Positions 10,665 to 22,433 of a DNA stretch of 64,000 nt are shown here, one piece after another. Source of the stretch: Rhyacophila brunnea (taxonomy: Eukaryota > Arthropoda > Insecta > Trichoptera > Rhyacophilidae). Both the position numbers and the translations under genes were made by a program. Numbering within the stretch: position 1 is the stretch's first letter; each line of letters opens with the position of its first letter. The stretch covers positions 248,001 through 312,000 of the forward strand of contig JAGYXB010001356.1 in NCBI GenBank assembly GCA_022495005.1, given 5' to 3'. Under the pieces are notes generated by a model. The model worked only from the letters and a program-made list of their open reading frames with translations. It had not been told where the DNA came from and did no database searches.

Positions 10665-10784
10665 ATTAGGTGCATAGTCAGTAAACTAATTCTGTGCCAA
10701 AGGGTCGAGTTTTAAAAAAAGAGCTTAGAGTATTTCTCCTAATTACATTAAATTAATCTATATGCAATTATGCTTCGTAATTCT

Positions 10785-10903
10785 AATAATAAATATAATT
10801 ATTTTTAAGTGTTTTCAAAATTATGTATGTTTAATAATTAGAATGTTACTTCTTAATTCTTGTAAATTATTCATTGAATAAAAAAAGTAATTAATTAAAA
10901 TAC
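10785..10903 (+). repeat. tRNA-headed repeat, 3' tail after insertion
   Basis: It has gtgttttcaaaattatg, taataattagaatgttac, aattattcattgaataaa. Its left edge continues the body that stops at 10.18 kb. Confidence 0.62.
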
Positions 10904-11274
10904 TTTAAGTGCCTATATAAAAGTAGGAAGAAATTCTGTACAATATACAAATTAACAGAAAAAGTTTGACACCTCTTTATTGTCATTACTTCCCCTGAGT
11001 CTATTCCATGTTATACCAAAACAGCAACATTCACTCTCGCGGTACGCAATTAGGTCAAAATAATTTCGGCAGAATTTCTTGCACGGCAGACAAATAACAT
11101 TATTAAGGCGCGACAGCCAGTATATTAAATTTGTACGTGATTTTCAGCATGACATCTATGGAAGACTATTTGAAATAATTTTGTAAATTCCATGTTATTT
11201 AACTAAGAAAAAAACTGTGAAAATGTTTCAAATTGTCACTCTATAGAAATGACAGAATATTAGGAAAGTTAAGT

Positions 11275-11874
11275 TGTGATTATATTATGCTGCACGTCAC
11301 GAACTATCACGTGACGTCACAGTGAGCTGCCGCTACGGTAAAAGTGTGTAATGTCGTTTTTTTGGTGTTTTAAATGTTATCAGACTGATGCTCCCATCCC
11401 GTAGCACATTTTGAACCTTTAAAACGAACATTGTCAGTTGAAAATCTGCCGAAATCACCAGAACAACAATGAAGCCACCTCACGTTGAACCGCACTGCTG
11501 CTGAACACTTGCATGACGTTTTGAACGTTTTTATCATATTATAGATGTCTACACTTTGTTTTTAGTGGTTGCCACTATGTATTTTCTATAAGAATGTTGT
11601 CTATTATCTATATGTATATTCAAAATATTATCTTATTAATATCGCAAATAATTTTAACGTATGTACAAATAGAAACTGTTAAAATTAATTGAAATTAGGA
11701 TGAATAATGAATAATAATTCAAAATATTAATACATTAGAGTTGGCACTCTCTATCGTAGAATTTACAGAGGTGGTGATCGTTCAAAATATTCTGCAAAAT
11801 GACGTAATCATAGACTAAATTTGTCGCCGTGACAGCGTACAGCAGTACGTGACGTGCATCTCAGTATAATCACA
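11275..11874. mobile_element. ~600-bp inverted-repeat element
   Basis: The left end tgtgattatattatgctgc with acgtcacg matches the inverted right end tgtgattatactgagatgc with acgtcacg at about 23 of 28 positions. No clear target duplication or coding frame. Its class is undetermined. Confidence 0.48.
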
Positions 11875-12096
11875 CCTTTACGTACATTGTGTGATTATGT
11901 ATGACCAATTGAGAGCAATGACAATGACAGGACACTTCTGCTCTTGAGACATTTTTGCCTGCTATCACGAGGAATGGCTTTTGATCCTTGAGAATTAAAA
12001 TGTATATGTGCCTGTCAATTACCTACGTGATCACAGCCATGACCTATTCTAGGGCAGGACTATTTTCTAGAGTCAAGCCTATCAGGCAACTCATAT

Positions 12097-12480
12097 TTGC
12101 ATTACAGGTTTATTAATAAGCAAAATAATGGTCGCATATGGAGTGAGACCAATCTAGAAGACACCATACATATACTCTTTTACATCCACAAAATGCACGG
12201 TTTGGTGCTGTTTACACGCTGGTGGTACCATCTGACCATCATGTTGATTTTGAGAAATGGACCTGTCAATTGGTTTCCAATATCATGCGATTTGCCACCT
12301 CTGGATTATTTTCTGTAGGACCACGTGAAGTCGTTGGTTCATGCTGATAACCCAGTAATAATAATTGATGCATTGAAAGATAGTGTTCATGTTATTCATG
12401 ACATACGGAACGTAAGGCTTGACACTATGACCTTGTATGAATCATTTTATAGAATCAAAGATGTTCGCTTAGTCCCTAGG
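12097..12480 (+). pseudogene. mariner/Tc1-type transposase relic
   Basis: The first frame (12097-12318) contains FINKQNNGRIWSETN and, near its end, RNGPVNWFPISCDLPPLDYFL split by substitutions. The CDLxPLDYFL phrase corresponds to the block with the third catalytic aspartate of mariner-like DDE transposases. After a TAG at 12316-12318 the same frame continues with HVKSLVHADNP and IDALKDSVHVIHDIR, the usual C-terminal continuation. Roughly 60 expected residues between the two conserved blocks are missing and a frame change lies near 12210-12225, so the copy is dead. Confidence 0.7.
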
Positions 12481-12539
12481 AGGTATGCCCCGTTTCCTAT
12501 TTTCTACAAGTTTAGCTCTTATTTGGACTCTTGAGTCCA

Positions 12540-14620
12540 ATTCTCATTCTGATGTGCATTTTTAAGCTAGGTACCTAGATTAACTCTCAGGGCTTCCAAA
12601 CATACTTTTACCTCTGCCGCTAAGTCATGGAAGGGATCCCGCGGGGAGAGTACTGCAGGCCGCATCCGCTATGGAAGAAGTCTGTAACTGAATAGGGGGA
12701 AGGTGAATCATCTTATAAAGTCCTTCTTTTAGTCTATTCAAGATGGTCTCTCTTTATTTTGTTATGGTGATGACAATATCGAGTTTTGCCTTAATGTAAT
12801 TCAGATGCTATGGCTAGGCTTGAGTTCGTAGACGGTTCGCTGACAACTGTTCTCTATATTATTTGCAGCATCTGTAAATTAGATTTGGTTTGTCAGTAGT
12901 CCAAATTGAGAACGCACGCTATTCCACTCTTTATAGTAGTGTGTCATCTTCCGTCACGTGCAAGAGCGAGAAGCGCATTCCTCTTCTTGCTCAGTTTACT
13001 GGTTGCTGGTCATCGTCTGTTATTGGGACTTGAGAGTGAAAAAATCAACACTTTGACTTATACTATTTACAGCAACATTTTTACTTTTGAGGACGATTTT
13101 GACACTTGTTTATAGTTTGTATGTATATAAGCATCAAAATCATGGTTGCGCTTTCGAACACTTTAGCACTGCAAGTATTACCTCTTCTGCTGCAAGAAAT
13201 TTCCCACCAATTGCAGCGTTGCCTTCTTTTGCTGTGTAGACAAACAACGTTGCCAGGTATTTTTATTGCCTCGTAATCGACCACTATGAGTCAATTTAAA
13301 AAATATTCCAATCTCTCTAGACCCTCAGAGGAGGCCTCCCACATTTAGTGACAATTCGGGGGTGTAACAATTGCGTGGGGGTTGGAGGTTCTTATTTTAT
13401 TATGTCTTTATTTTCTCATAAAAGGGTAATACTTAGTAGGTATTTAGTGTTTCTGTTAAATTAGTCCGTTACGCACCTACTAAAATATGGGTCGTAAAAA
13501 CTTATACAGGAAATAAACTCATAGAATTACATTACAAATTTTACCACATTAACCCATTTTTTTCGGCCCATCTTACTTACCTCTAATTTCTTAGTCTTTA
13601 AACAAGTAGTAACTTCTTCTAAATAGTAAGTTTGGGGAACTAAGTTTATCCATCTAAGTAACGACTACGCGTTAGTTTTAAATTATGTAAGAGGGTAGGA
13701 GAAACACCGCAGTACAATTTGGCCCCTTAACCCCCGGACCTCGGTTCTCTTGTATTCGTTTGCCCGTGTCAGCGTCGTGGCGGGGTGGTCGCCTATTTTC
13801 TTACCGGCTGGGGATTAAACCGGTGTAATGCGTAAGTAGGTTTCCAACACGTTAAGACGTGTAAACTGTGTTAAATAAAATGTATTTAATCTTGAGCATC
13901 AGTACTTCATCACGCCGGCGGACAGAAGAGCTCAGTTTCTTACTTTCCTAGAGTCAGTCTTAAGCACCGAGGGTGCATGGTTGCAAATAGTCGGTCCCGT
14001 GCGGCTCCGTTCGGGACGAAATGTGAGAAATTAAATATTCAATATGTCGCAATACAGGGCTGTGGAAGGCGGCCGTGCATAATCCACGGCTGTACAGACA
14101 CGGCGGGTGGTGGAAGATGTATAAAGGTTACCAATACATATTAATATGTTAGGCCGTCCGATCTGATCGCCACAAGCAAACTTTGTAGCTTTAAAAGAAA
14201 AGCATCTTATTGCGGAGTAAAGATCTCTTCACATAGTTTTGTATATTATCCAAACTGTTTTAGAATTATTTTTTGTATTATATGTAAATAATTATTAGAA
14301 TCATTTGTTTTTTGTTAGAGTATATGCTTCATAACTTTGCTCTCCGGCTCTAGGATGAAAATGATGTGATATATTCTAAAAATATTTTTACTATATAATA
14401 TATTATGTGTCTACTTATTTATTACTACATATTATATTAATACAAGTTAATATCATTTGATCTCATTGTATGCGAGATAATCAAGCAGAGGCGTACGTAT
14501 CAGTATAGTAGAGAGTGCAAAAAAGTGCAAAGTTATAAAACGTATAGGTACTCTAATTCTGAGTGTTCCTCTCTCTTTTATTCAATTAAATTTCTGTAAA
14601 CTCAGTCAAATCACACTTGA
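12540..14620. other. unannotated stretch without recognisable gene
   Basis: I found no repeat partner in the window and no recognisable protein. Two GC-richer islands stand out (about 12.60-12.67 kb and 13.72-14.11 kb). Reading the minus strand there is a consensus 5' splice site GAG/GTAAGTAAG at about 13574, but no credible polypyrimidine tract and AG upstream of it. Confidence 0.4.
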
Positions 14621-14624
14621 GTGC

Positions 14625-14770
14625 GTGGTGACCTCATTCTTGGGTATCTGTTACTGAGACATTTCCAGGCGTAAAAACATGCATATGCTTTACATGTAAA
14701 CGTAGTGCCTCGTGACATGCCCGATTAAGACTGTGTGTGGTGCGGGGTGAATTGATTTGATCTTTTTTAC
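14625..14770 (+). repeat. possible LINE 3' region, copy related to 54.05-54.20 kb
   Basis: The order gtatctgttactg, catatgctttacat, cgcc/gcccgattaaga, gtgtggtgcggggt parallels gtaactgctcctg, tgatgctttacat, cgcctgattaaga, gtgtagtgcgagg at 54.08-54.19 kb. The other copy follows a LINE RNase H-type fragment, so this may be its 3' untranslated region. Confidence 0.42.
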
Positions 14771-16205
14771 TAACCAAACATTCAGAGGCCAAGTATTTTT
14801 TTAATTTAATCAATTATTTTAACAATATAAAAAAATATGTAATATTGCAGCAGGTTTGTTATACTGCAATCGGATACATTGTAGTTAGGACCATTTTCAG
14901 ATCTTCGTATACCTTACGCACATATTTTGAGGCTTCCTCGCACCGCATACGTCCTACATGGCCATAGTTAGTAGCAAATGTAGTGGTTCTACCTTCGGGG
15001 CTCAAGGGGATGGTACCTACCTAGTAAAAATTAAATAAACATAACGAAATAAAACTAATTTCAATTTCATTCTGTTTCTTCTATCAATATGTTTATTGTT
15101 TTACAAGCAAATCAATGCACCATAACAATTTGTTAGATTGTAGATGTATGTACCTAACTAAATTACATGCCCTAATATGTCCGTAAGCCCTAAGCCCTCT
15201 GCCAAATAGTGCCTTATGGATAAAGTGGCCCAGATTGTAGTGATTTAAATTGAAGTCAATTTAAAACTGAACCCTGCTACTTTTAATAAATTGTAATTAA
15301 TTGTGATATGCTTTTCACAAGTGCAGAGGTTTCAGTCATTCGATAACATAATATCTCGTCAAATCGTCATGTAAATAATAAAAATGTAGCCATCGTCACT
15401 TTTTTACTATACTAGAAATGGGGACTATTATGTTGGAACCCCAAAGCCACATCTAATTTAGTTTAGTTTATTTTAGATTATATTGTATTTTTGGTTAGGT
15501 ACTGAAAAATATTCATTTAAATAAATACGATTTACCGGACATTGACCGGAATCCTGAATTCTGGCCGGTACATTTTTTTACATAAGGGTTTCTAATTTTT
15601 GGGGTATTTACAAATATTAATGATGTGTAGACGATGAATATAGAAAATTTTATGTATATTGCAATTGTTTATAATTAAATAATAAATATGTCCAGACGCT
15701 AATGTGTCAAATCCAAGTAACAGTGGATCAAGACGATGGTGGTATAAGGCTTCATCTTCAAATTATAATCCTTGCCACGCTTATTTTGACGCTAAGCAAA
15801 TTTTGATGACCTTAATCCATGTCTAGGTGCTGTTAGTACACTTGGTTATAATATTATTAATATATTAACTTTGGGTAGCAAAGATTGCCTGTAGGACAGA
15901 GAAAAATGAAAGTACATAGTAATATTATTAGGTTAATATATATACTTACTTTTTCTCATCATAACCAGATTATTAATTTAGTCAGAAGTTGCCAGGATCT
16001 CCAGATTTGGTTCCGGCTCCATTTCCACCACTCGTTATAATATATGTACATAGTTGATACTAACGACACACTTTATTCAGTTAATTCCAGTAAAACTGAC
16101 TATATTCAGATTATTTAAAATATTAATATAGATGCGGCGACTTTTTCTTGTGGAAATACCATTGGGGTATGGATATAATTAAATTGTGGATGGGTAGTAT
16201 GGTGA
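14771..16205. other. AT-rich stretch, nothing recognised
   Basis: There is no coding frame of note and no repeat match elsewhere in the window. A short imperfect palindrome with accgga and ccggt words lies at about 15535-15575. Confidence 0.4.
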
Positions 16206-16209
16206 ATCG

Positions 16210-16300
16210 CAGTGGCGAAGGGTGGAAGTAGGCTGTTAAGAACTGGCATAAATAGTGCGCACTACGCTTTGCCGTCGTACTTGTTTGTTTTCATTGGTTA
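16210..16300 (+). repeat. left end of a hAT family (CAGTGGCGAAG)
   Basis: It begins cagtggcgaagggtgga, followed by taggctgttaaga and cataaatagtgcgc, matching 7.16 kb closely and the terminal word of the complete element at 36.06 kb. The right end is missing. Confidence 0.52.
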
Positions 16301-16554
16301 TTTTTTTAAATTCAAATTAATTTGAAATATCATCCGAAAGGTATTCACAAGCAGGCGTTAAGATGCGAGCGTGTCCGCAGGAATATGTGCTACTGAAAAA
16401 CATAAAGCGGAACATTAATACTCTGGTAACAATAGATACATGAGGATTATTATCATTTTGAGGTTTGATTCTAATTATGATACATTATCTTAATTTTCTT
16501 TGTTCAAGGCGAATAGTACTTTACTTAATTTTAATAAATAAACTTCATAATGAC

Positions 16555-16635
16555 CGAGAGAGTTGGAAGAAGCTTGGGGAGGTCTTCATCCAGCAGTACA
16601 TTGACCCCGGCTGATGATGATGATGATGACATAAT
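16555..16635 (+). pseudogene. LINE 3' terminus with GAT microsatellite
   Basis: The plus strand reads DRESWKKLGEVFIQQYIDPG and then TGA inside a (GAT)n run. This is the extreme C-terminus of a common insect non-LTR element in which the stop codon lies in a trinucleotide tail. Only the last ~60 bp of the element were inserted. Similar pieces lie at 25.8, 43.4 (minus) and 51.4 kb. Confidence 0.62.
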
Positions 16636-16654
16636 TTTAAAACATCGTATGCAT

Positions 16655-16830
16655 ATACTCACTAGAAAACATATTTTTAGAAAAAATACGACACCCTTCA
16701 GGACTTGAACCTGTAATCACTAGATGGCCAGCGTGCTTTTCTAATTAAACTACGGGTATCTTACTTAATTATGTCGATTTTAATTAGCAGTTGTTACATG
16801 AAATGCTTATCAAATTGCGTTATAATTTGT
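16655..16830 (-). mobile_element. tRNA-headed repeat, minus arm
   Basis: The B-box is seen on the plus strand as ggacttgaacctg. Outward lie ttttctagtgag and a short ttaaaattatgt tail in minus sense, inward the centre catgaaatgcttatcaaat shared with the palindromic element at 9.24-9.68 kb. The opposite arm is lost. Confidence 0.58.
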
Positions 16831-16859
16831 TTCTAAAAAAATTGTATAAAAAAATCTCC

Positions 16860-16920
16860 AATCCGTGAAGGCGACCCCTGTAGGATCCTATTTGGATCGG
16901 ACATGGTCAAATGAAAAATG
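16860..16920 (+). repeat. 3' end of SINE family B
   Basis: It has ggatcctatttggatcgg and acatggtc, the terminal block of family B. The head and body are absent. Confidence 0.5.
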
Positions 16921-16962
16921 AATGAAAATATGCATTAGATGTGTTCAAATTATGTATGTACT

Positions 16963-17215
16963 GCATTCTGTTCCACCGAGACTCGAACTTCGGAACAGTA
17001 TCATAAGCATTGTAACATAATGGCCATAATGCTATTTTAACATTTTCTTGCACCGACTGTTTACGCTGCAAATAAAACTCGCTCCTCCATCCATCGGAGC
17101 CACCACCAAATATCTCGACTTCTTATCTCTCCTCCTGATGACTCTTCATCTAAACCTCCTGGTCATCCCCTCTCATCCCCTCCCTGGTCTCGTCCCTCAA
17201 CAACGAGACCCGCAA
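16963..17215 (+). repeat. dispersed repeat F, copy 1
   Basis: It shares ttcggaacagtatcata, attgtaacat, cgctgcaaataaaactcg and tccatcggagccacca-like words with the two copies at 37.6-38.0 and 38.6-39.1 kb. The class is unknown. The aataaa inside could be a polyadenylation signal, which would suit an LTR, but no LTR ends or internal genes are visible. Confidence 0.5.
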
Positions 17216-17304
17216 AATATAATATAAAAGAACGCAAATTTGTTACTGCATCTTTATATGACCGCATAAAGGAAATCTTCAAAGTTCCGAAAGAATCGTT
17301 GGTC

Positions 17305-17657
17305 TATGGCCCGTTTCAGACGGAACAGCGGTGTCACGCTCGATATAATACAGGAGGCTTTTGTATTCGAATAAAGGGGCCTTTGTATTATGTTTATGAA
17401 CCCCCCAGATCTAATGAGTCAACGCATAATTTCTCGTTATAAATTAGAACATAAAACTGGCTGCGGTTATAAAAACAAGTGTATCGGCGGCTTGAGAATG
17501 TAGTGACCGACGGAAAAGTGCACCGGACACGCGTTGACTCATTCTCATTAGCTTTGGGGCATTCATAAACATAATACAATAGCCCCTGTATTCGAATACA
17601 AAGGCCTCCTTATTATATACGAGCGCGACACCGGTTTCCCGTCTGAAACGGGCCTAT
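17305..17657. mobile_element. 347-bp element with ~125-bp inverted repeats
   Basis: The element lies at 17308-17654 with TAT on both sides. The arms match over about 125 bp: ggcccgtttcagacgg at both ends, followed by cggtgtc, tttgtattcgaata and attatgtttatgaa. The short spacer carries a 61-codon minus frame that is partly arm sequence. The long-arm design without genes is that of a fold-back MITE. A TAT duplication does not fit a superfamily cleanly. Confidence 0.85.
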
Positions 17658-18545
17658 GAGTATTTGCTACGGGTAAATCGTTAAATGCTGAATCCACTGA
17701 ATACATTGATAATCATCGCAAATCCAAACTATTAAACTCAAAATCTTGTCGCTTTTGACAGCAATATCAATTGACATTGTAAACGTTTCCGTTCCAATGT
17801 AATACGGGCGTAGCGTTGTTGGAAATGTCTGAACGATTTCTATTGTGTATTTTACAAAATTGAATTACATCTTGTTACAAATAGCTTACAGCCATTGCCT
17901 GCTCTTGACAGTTTCAATTTTTATCAAAGGCAATTCGAGTCAGCTCTATTTCGAAACCGCCAAAAGCCGTTAGAGAAATAAATTCGGATAAGGGGTATCA
18001 AAGAAGATACCATACCTGCTATGTTTAAAACTGGGTCATCGCGTCCGATTCAAGATATTTAATACACAACATTTTAAATCATATTGATTATCCTATGATA
18101 TGGACAAAAGTATCGTATAATTATCTAAATGAAATAATTTTGGTTAATTTAATGGTCTCTAAAACATGATTTTATTATGGCACGTGTTATCTTACGAATA
18201 ATTGGAAATACGAAGGAAAACTAAAGTCACGTGCCGATATAAAGCTCCAATTAATTTTTACCGTGACCTTAAGACAACAACATCAATAAGTTTTATCATC
18301 ATTAGAGGCGTATGTCCGATTTTAAATAAAATCAGTTAAGTACAGATTTTGTAACTGAAGTATCATATCAAACCTTTATCAATCACATGATCAGTGATTC
18401 TCAATTGTTTTTCACGGAGTGCCGAAGCTCTGGGAGTTTTTGGCATTGGTTCCGCGAGAATTTCGATATCGCCTGATTTCATATTTGACCTTACAGCTCA
18501 GGACTATTATTATATTAAATTATGTATTTTTGGGTGATTTCAAAT
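17658..18545. other. AT-rich stretch, nothing recognised
   Basis: No repeat partner and no gene signal were seen. It includes a small hairpin-prone region around 18.18-18.24 kb (cacgtg words). Confidence 0.4.
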
Positions 18546-18547
18546 TA

Positions 18548-19160
18548 TGTATGTAATCATCATCATCATCATCATCAGGGGCGCGACAACTTGGTGTGGG
18601 TCCTGGCCTCCTCCAACAGCTCCCTCCACCTGTCCCTATCCAGTGTGGCCGCTTTCCAATTCGGTACCCCCAGAATACGGCAGTCACTGGCAGCTCCATC
18701 CAACCAGCGAATCTTTGGCCTGCCTCTTCTTCTACGCCCAATTGGATTGCTAGACATCACTCTCTTCGCCGGTTGATTGTCATTCATACTATGTACATGA
18801 CCTAGCTATCGCAGTCTCCCAATCTTAATTGATTGAACTGCGCTGCAATCTTCGTACAGCCCGTAGAGCTCAGCATTATATCTTCTCCTCCAATTGGTGC
18901 CATCCCTGATCGGTCCATATATACGGCGGAGAATTTTTCTTTCAAAGATGTTCAGGGCTTGTTCATTTCGCAGAGTTAATGTCCAGATTTCCGATACGTA
19001 GATGAGCACTGGCTTTACAAGTGTCTTGTAAAGAGTGCTTTTAATTCGGCGAGATAGTATGCGGGACTTAAAATGTCTTAACAGGCCAAAGTAGCATTTA
19101 TTCGAAGAATTTTGTTTGTAATAGGTATTAATAATATTTGTATATACTATCACACCTAGT
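18548..19160 (-). pseudogene. RTE-like LINE C-terminal relic
   Basis: On the minus strand, a frame from 19153 reads CYFGLLRHFKSRILSRR, LVKPVLIYVSEIWTL, LNIFERKILRRIYGPIRDG and ELYGLYED, the region after the reverse transcriptase core in RTE-type elements. One stop at 18806-18808 separates it from the next frame, which reads MNDNQPAKRVM, GRPKIRWLD and NWKAATLDRDRWREL. It ends in a (TGA)n run at 18556-18576, where the stop codon is part of the microsatellite tail. It is 5'-truncated at about 19.16 kb. The two plus-strand histidine-rich frames here are shadows of the microsatellite. Confidence 0.78.
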
Positions 19161-19765
19161 TTCGCATATATACAATTTTGTAGAAAAATAAAAGAAGATA
19201 CTTTTATTATTCTGTAACAAATGTATCATATTATCTTTCATAGCCAATATTCACCATCCGAGTATATTCATAACAGAAACCATAAATTCTTTGATGTCCG
19301 AGCGGTTAAAAATCTTAAATTACACGTTGCATTTGCTATTTTAGGTACATACAATACACACACAGAATAATAATGTACTCAAAAGTTATAAAGCATAATA
19401 TACCCATTATAGAAATTCTAATTGATTTACATTTTATCTAATATCATTGTTTATATTATAATATAAGTAATGACATTATAATTATAGCGCCTGTACACGT
19501 GCATGTATTTACTGGCAGCAATACTGCGTATTTTAAAGTATCGTGACAATAACTTTACTGTTTACACGCAAAGGTGCTGCTGTCTCTCCAATCTCATTCT
19601 CCAAGAATAAGATGTTGTCATATTGTGGTACTATTTTACAGGTAGTGAAAATCGGTTATTACGATTGGTAAATGTATTATAATGTCAGTGTACTTTTTTT
19701 GTGATTTTACCGAGGCTTTGACTGCGACTCGCTGTCATATCGCCTCTTCTCTTCTAGAAGGATAT
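19161..19765. other. AT-rich stretch, nothing recognised
   Basis: No coding frame and no repeat match in this window. Confidence 0.4.
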
Positions 19766-19769
19766 CCGT

Positions 19770-20223
19770 CGATCAGGTCCTCACTCCTATTCTGTTAAAT
19801 AACTTTACAATTTTGCCTAGCTCTTCCGTCTTACCCACCGCCAGGACACCCTTCAATTCGTAGACATTCTCATAGATATCCGCAATTTGCAGCTGTACTC
19901 TGTGAAGTTCATATTTGTCATTGTAGTGCTATATGTACAATGTCCTCTAAAACATGACATTCATCGCAGAGTTGCGATTCGCTTCTTCCCATGAGGACAT
20001 CAAATCGTTTGCCCATTGTGTACCCTGTTCTAAGCCTCAGTATTAACTTCAGCTCATTCCTCGTCAAAGGAGAACCTACAAACCAGGGCACTTCTCGTGG
20101 TGAGGGTTGAATAGACTTACTCCATTTCTCCTTTTCTAATGATGCCCTATGTTGAAAATCTATCCACATACATTGGCCCATTTTCTGTATAGCCTCATTC
20201 CAGTCCCAGTGTACTTTTGTCAT
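19770..20223 (-). pseudogene. LINE RNase H-type C-terminal relic
   Basis: The minus frame from 20223 reads WNEAIQKMGQCMW, SPLTRNELKLILRLRTGYT and QLCDECHVLEDIVHIALQ. The arrangement LRLRTGYT followed by CxxCxxxEDxxHI is the RNase H and zinc-knuckle tail of I/Jockey/R1-type LINEs. After a stop, other frames continue with ELHRVQLQIADIYENVYEL and GKIVKLFNRIGV, as in these families. It is frameshifted and without the polymerase part. Confidence 0.52.
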
Positions 20224-20289
20224 CGTGAGTGCGCGCAGCGCCTAAAGTTATCGAAAAGCGAAACATGGGTCGCAAAAAAATACTCAAAT

Positions 20290-20745
20290 GGATAAAGACA
20301 TCATCATGTATAACACTACAAGCCTTGGTGAGTCTTAGCATCCTTAAAAAAATCCTCCATCCTGGACGGTCCAGCGCCGACACTCTCCAATTGCTTTGAC
20401 GGAACATTCTTAAATCTCCTGTGGCGCAGTCCAGCCATTTCAGTTTCAATCTTCTCTTCACTTCGGGGATTGTGTACATAAACCGCCTTGCTGGTATATT
20501 CTCCGGCATTCTATGATCGTGGCTGATCCAGCGCAGTATCATGATTTTTTCGCCCCCATAAATCGTGTACAGCTTCTACACCTCCACCTTGATCTCCAAA
20601 TGCCACTTCCTTGATCAGCCCCAAAGATTATTCTCAAAACTCTCCTCTCTAAGATATCCATATTTCTCCTCCTCTCCTGAGTGGCCAGCATTCAGATCCA
20701 TACGTTAATACTGAAAGCAGGAAAGTTTTGAGAGTTTTAGCAAAA
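20290..20745 (-). pseudogene. second RTE-like LINE relic
   Basis: The minus strand from about 20745 reads LKTFLLSVLTYGSECWPL in a broken frame, and the frame from 20542 reads DHRMPENIPARRFMY, KRRLKLKWLDCATGDL and NWRVSALDRPGWR. It is the same protein region as the relic at 18.5-19.1 kb but a different, more decayed lineage. Several stops make it non-functional. Confidence 0.6.
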
Positions 20746-21115
20746 ATCTTAAATCAGTTAGAATTTCAATTAAAGTGCCATCAAGTACCCTCAGACAGAC
20801 GTATTCTAGACTGGACTGTGACTTTTTTCACCCCCTGCCAAACATAATATAATATGTCAGTCAAGAAGGTTTCTTTTTACAATATATTTCAGTCTCCTCG
20901 AATCAAAAATTGTTAGTTGTCACAACATTAGATTTTAAAATGCAAATTTAAGCAGTAGCTAGTCGTATTCATAAAATAAATATTATATCACCTAAGCAAA
21001 TCAGGGCATAGACAGAGTAGAGAATAAACTTTATTTTACAAGGTTTTGTTAGTAACAATTTTCCTAAACTATTGTGTCATTGTTCCATAAAATAAATAAA
21101 AATATGTGATTTTTT

Positions 21116-21200
21116 GTGTAAGACACCTAATTCGAACCGGTACCTATGGCTTCAGATACTGACCTTCAGCTACTACTCTAACGCGCGGCTATTACTAACT
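21116..21200 (-). repeat. tRNA-like head (minus)
   Basis: On the plus strand taattcgaaccggtacc is the complement of a B-box (ggttcgaatta), and about 50 bp further an A-box-like gttagagtagtagctgaag can be read on the minus strand. No cloverleaf with paired acceptor ends, so SINE head or tRNA relic. Confidence 0.35.
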
Positions 21201-21724
21201 CTAAACGTTTATATAGGTTTAACTAAATATGTAAGTTCTCAAAAAATGTATTTTTATTTGCAATGTCAAACATATGTCAATCGATTTCTCTCAAATTGAA
21301 TAGATCTTCGACGTTACATCATTTTTTTTCATACGCCTGCAAACGTAATAATATTACCCCCAACCGGATAAGAGGGATCGGAAAAATCTCGCCAGGGTCG
21401 CTAGTAGGGTTGAAGTACACTCATGGAACTAAAGAAACTATTCCCGTTTTATTGCCCCAATATACTTCTCATATAAACGTCTTGGGGGCGCTATCTTCAA
21501 CTTCACAATGTGGGTTCGAAACTTGGCTAAATCTAATTATTATAGACGGTCACATGATGTAGATATTGTAGTTACTAGTAAGTACAAGCTAGGTTGAATA
21601 ATTTAATGTAGTTTGAGGTTATGTGCGTAGGTTAAAGATATCTTAAAATTATTTATCTCATTACACAAACCACAAACGCTATTAATTTATATATTTAATT
21701 AAACTGTATTATGGTCATACTGAC

Positions 21725-21805
21725 AGGAGGCCTAAGTAATTTGATGCGTAATGCGTTGGTCTATCATGTCTAAGGTCCCGAGTTCGATTCCCGGAAAAGT
21801 AGTAG
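21725..21805 (+). repeat. tRNA-like head (plus)
   Basis: It has taagtaatttgatgcg (A-box like) and gagttcgattcccgg (strong B-box) at spacing typical of a tRNA, but acceptor pairing is poor. It is probably a SINE head. A hAT left end begins 15 bp downstream. Confidence 0.48.
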
Positions 21806-21819
21806 TCCGTATATTATTA

Positions 21820-21870
21820 CAGTGGCGAGTGGTGGAAGTAGGCTGTTAGAAATAGTGCACTCACTCATTA
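21820..21870 (+). repeat. left end of a hAT family, short fragment
   Basis: It begins cagtggcgagtggtgga, then taggctgtt and aatagtgcac, as at 16.21 kb with an internal deletion. No right end nearby. Confidence 0.42.
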
Positions 21871-22002
21871 ATATTCAAATGCAATACTTTTCTTCTAATT
21901 ACAAAAAAAAACAGTGCTCTGGTGTTTTTTTTGCGATTCTCTCAAAACTTGATTTTTGGAATATACCCTATAGAACATCATAATAAAAACATTGTTTCTT
22001 AG

Positions 22003-22433
22003 AGAAATAATTACAAGATAAAAAGAACTTTTTAAATACAACATTTTTAAATTATGTTGAACCATATTATAAACTTGACTTGACTAGCTTAAACGATCAA
22101 AAAAATTTGTACTTGACATGTCATATTGATTTCCATAGTAACGCACGTATATATTAATAATTTTGTTGCTAGGACCCCAGACCCCTAGCAACCAATAATG
22201 GTGTCGAAATAACTTTTCATACAAAACAGAATTAACTGAAAATGAATTCAAATCTACATAAAGATGGCTAAAAGTACTAAAAATGCATTGCCATCGTGTT
22301 CTGATATATTCTAAAAGTTTCAAATGTCTAGCTAGTCGGGAAGTTAGTTAAAAATCGATTGCAAGATTTGTACCGGACAAAGAACCACCGGACAAATAAG
22401 GATACGAGCTAAGAAAAACGTTGTAAAATACCA
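22003..22433 (+). repeat. dispersed ~480-bp repeat, copy 3
   Basis: It has aataattacaagataaaa, tgctaggacccc, gtgttctgatatattc, ctagctagtcggg and ccggacaaataagg in the family order. Compared with copy 1 it lacks the acaagaaaaaat expansion. The 79-codon minus frame is a by-product. Confidence 0.75.

Noticed and set aside
13560..13720. Minus-strand donor GAG/GTAAGTAAG
   Set aside because: The donor is strong, but no acceptor with a pyrimidine tract lies at exon distance and frames upstream close quickly.
18522..18776. Histidine-rich plus-strand frames
   Set aside because: They are the antisense of the LINE (TGA)n tail and C-terminus on the minus strand.
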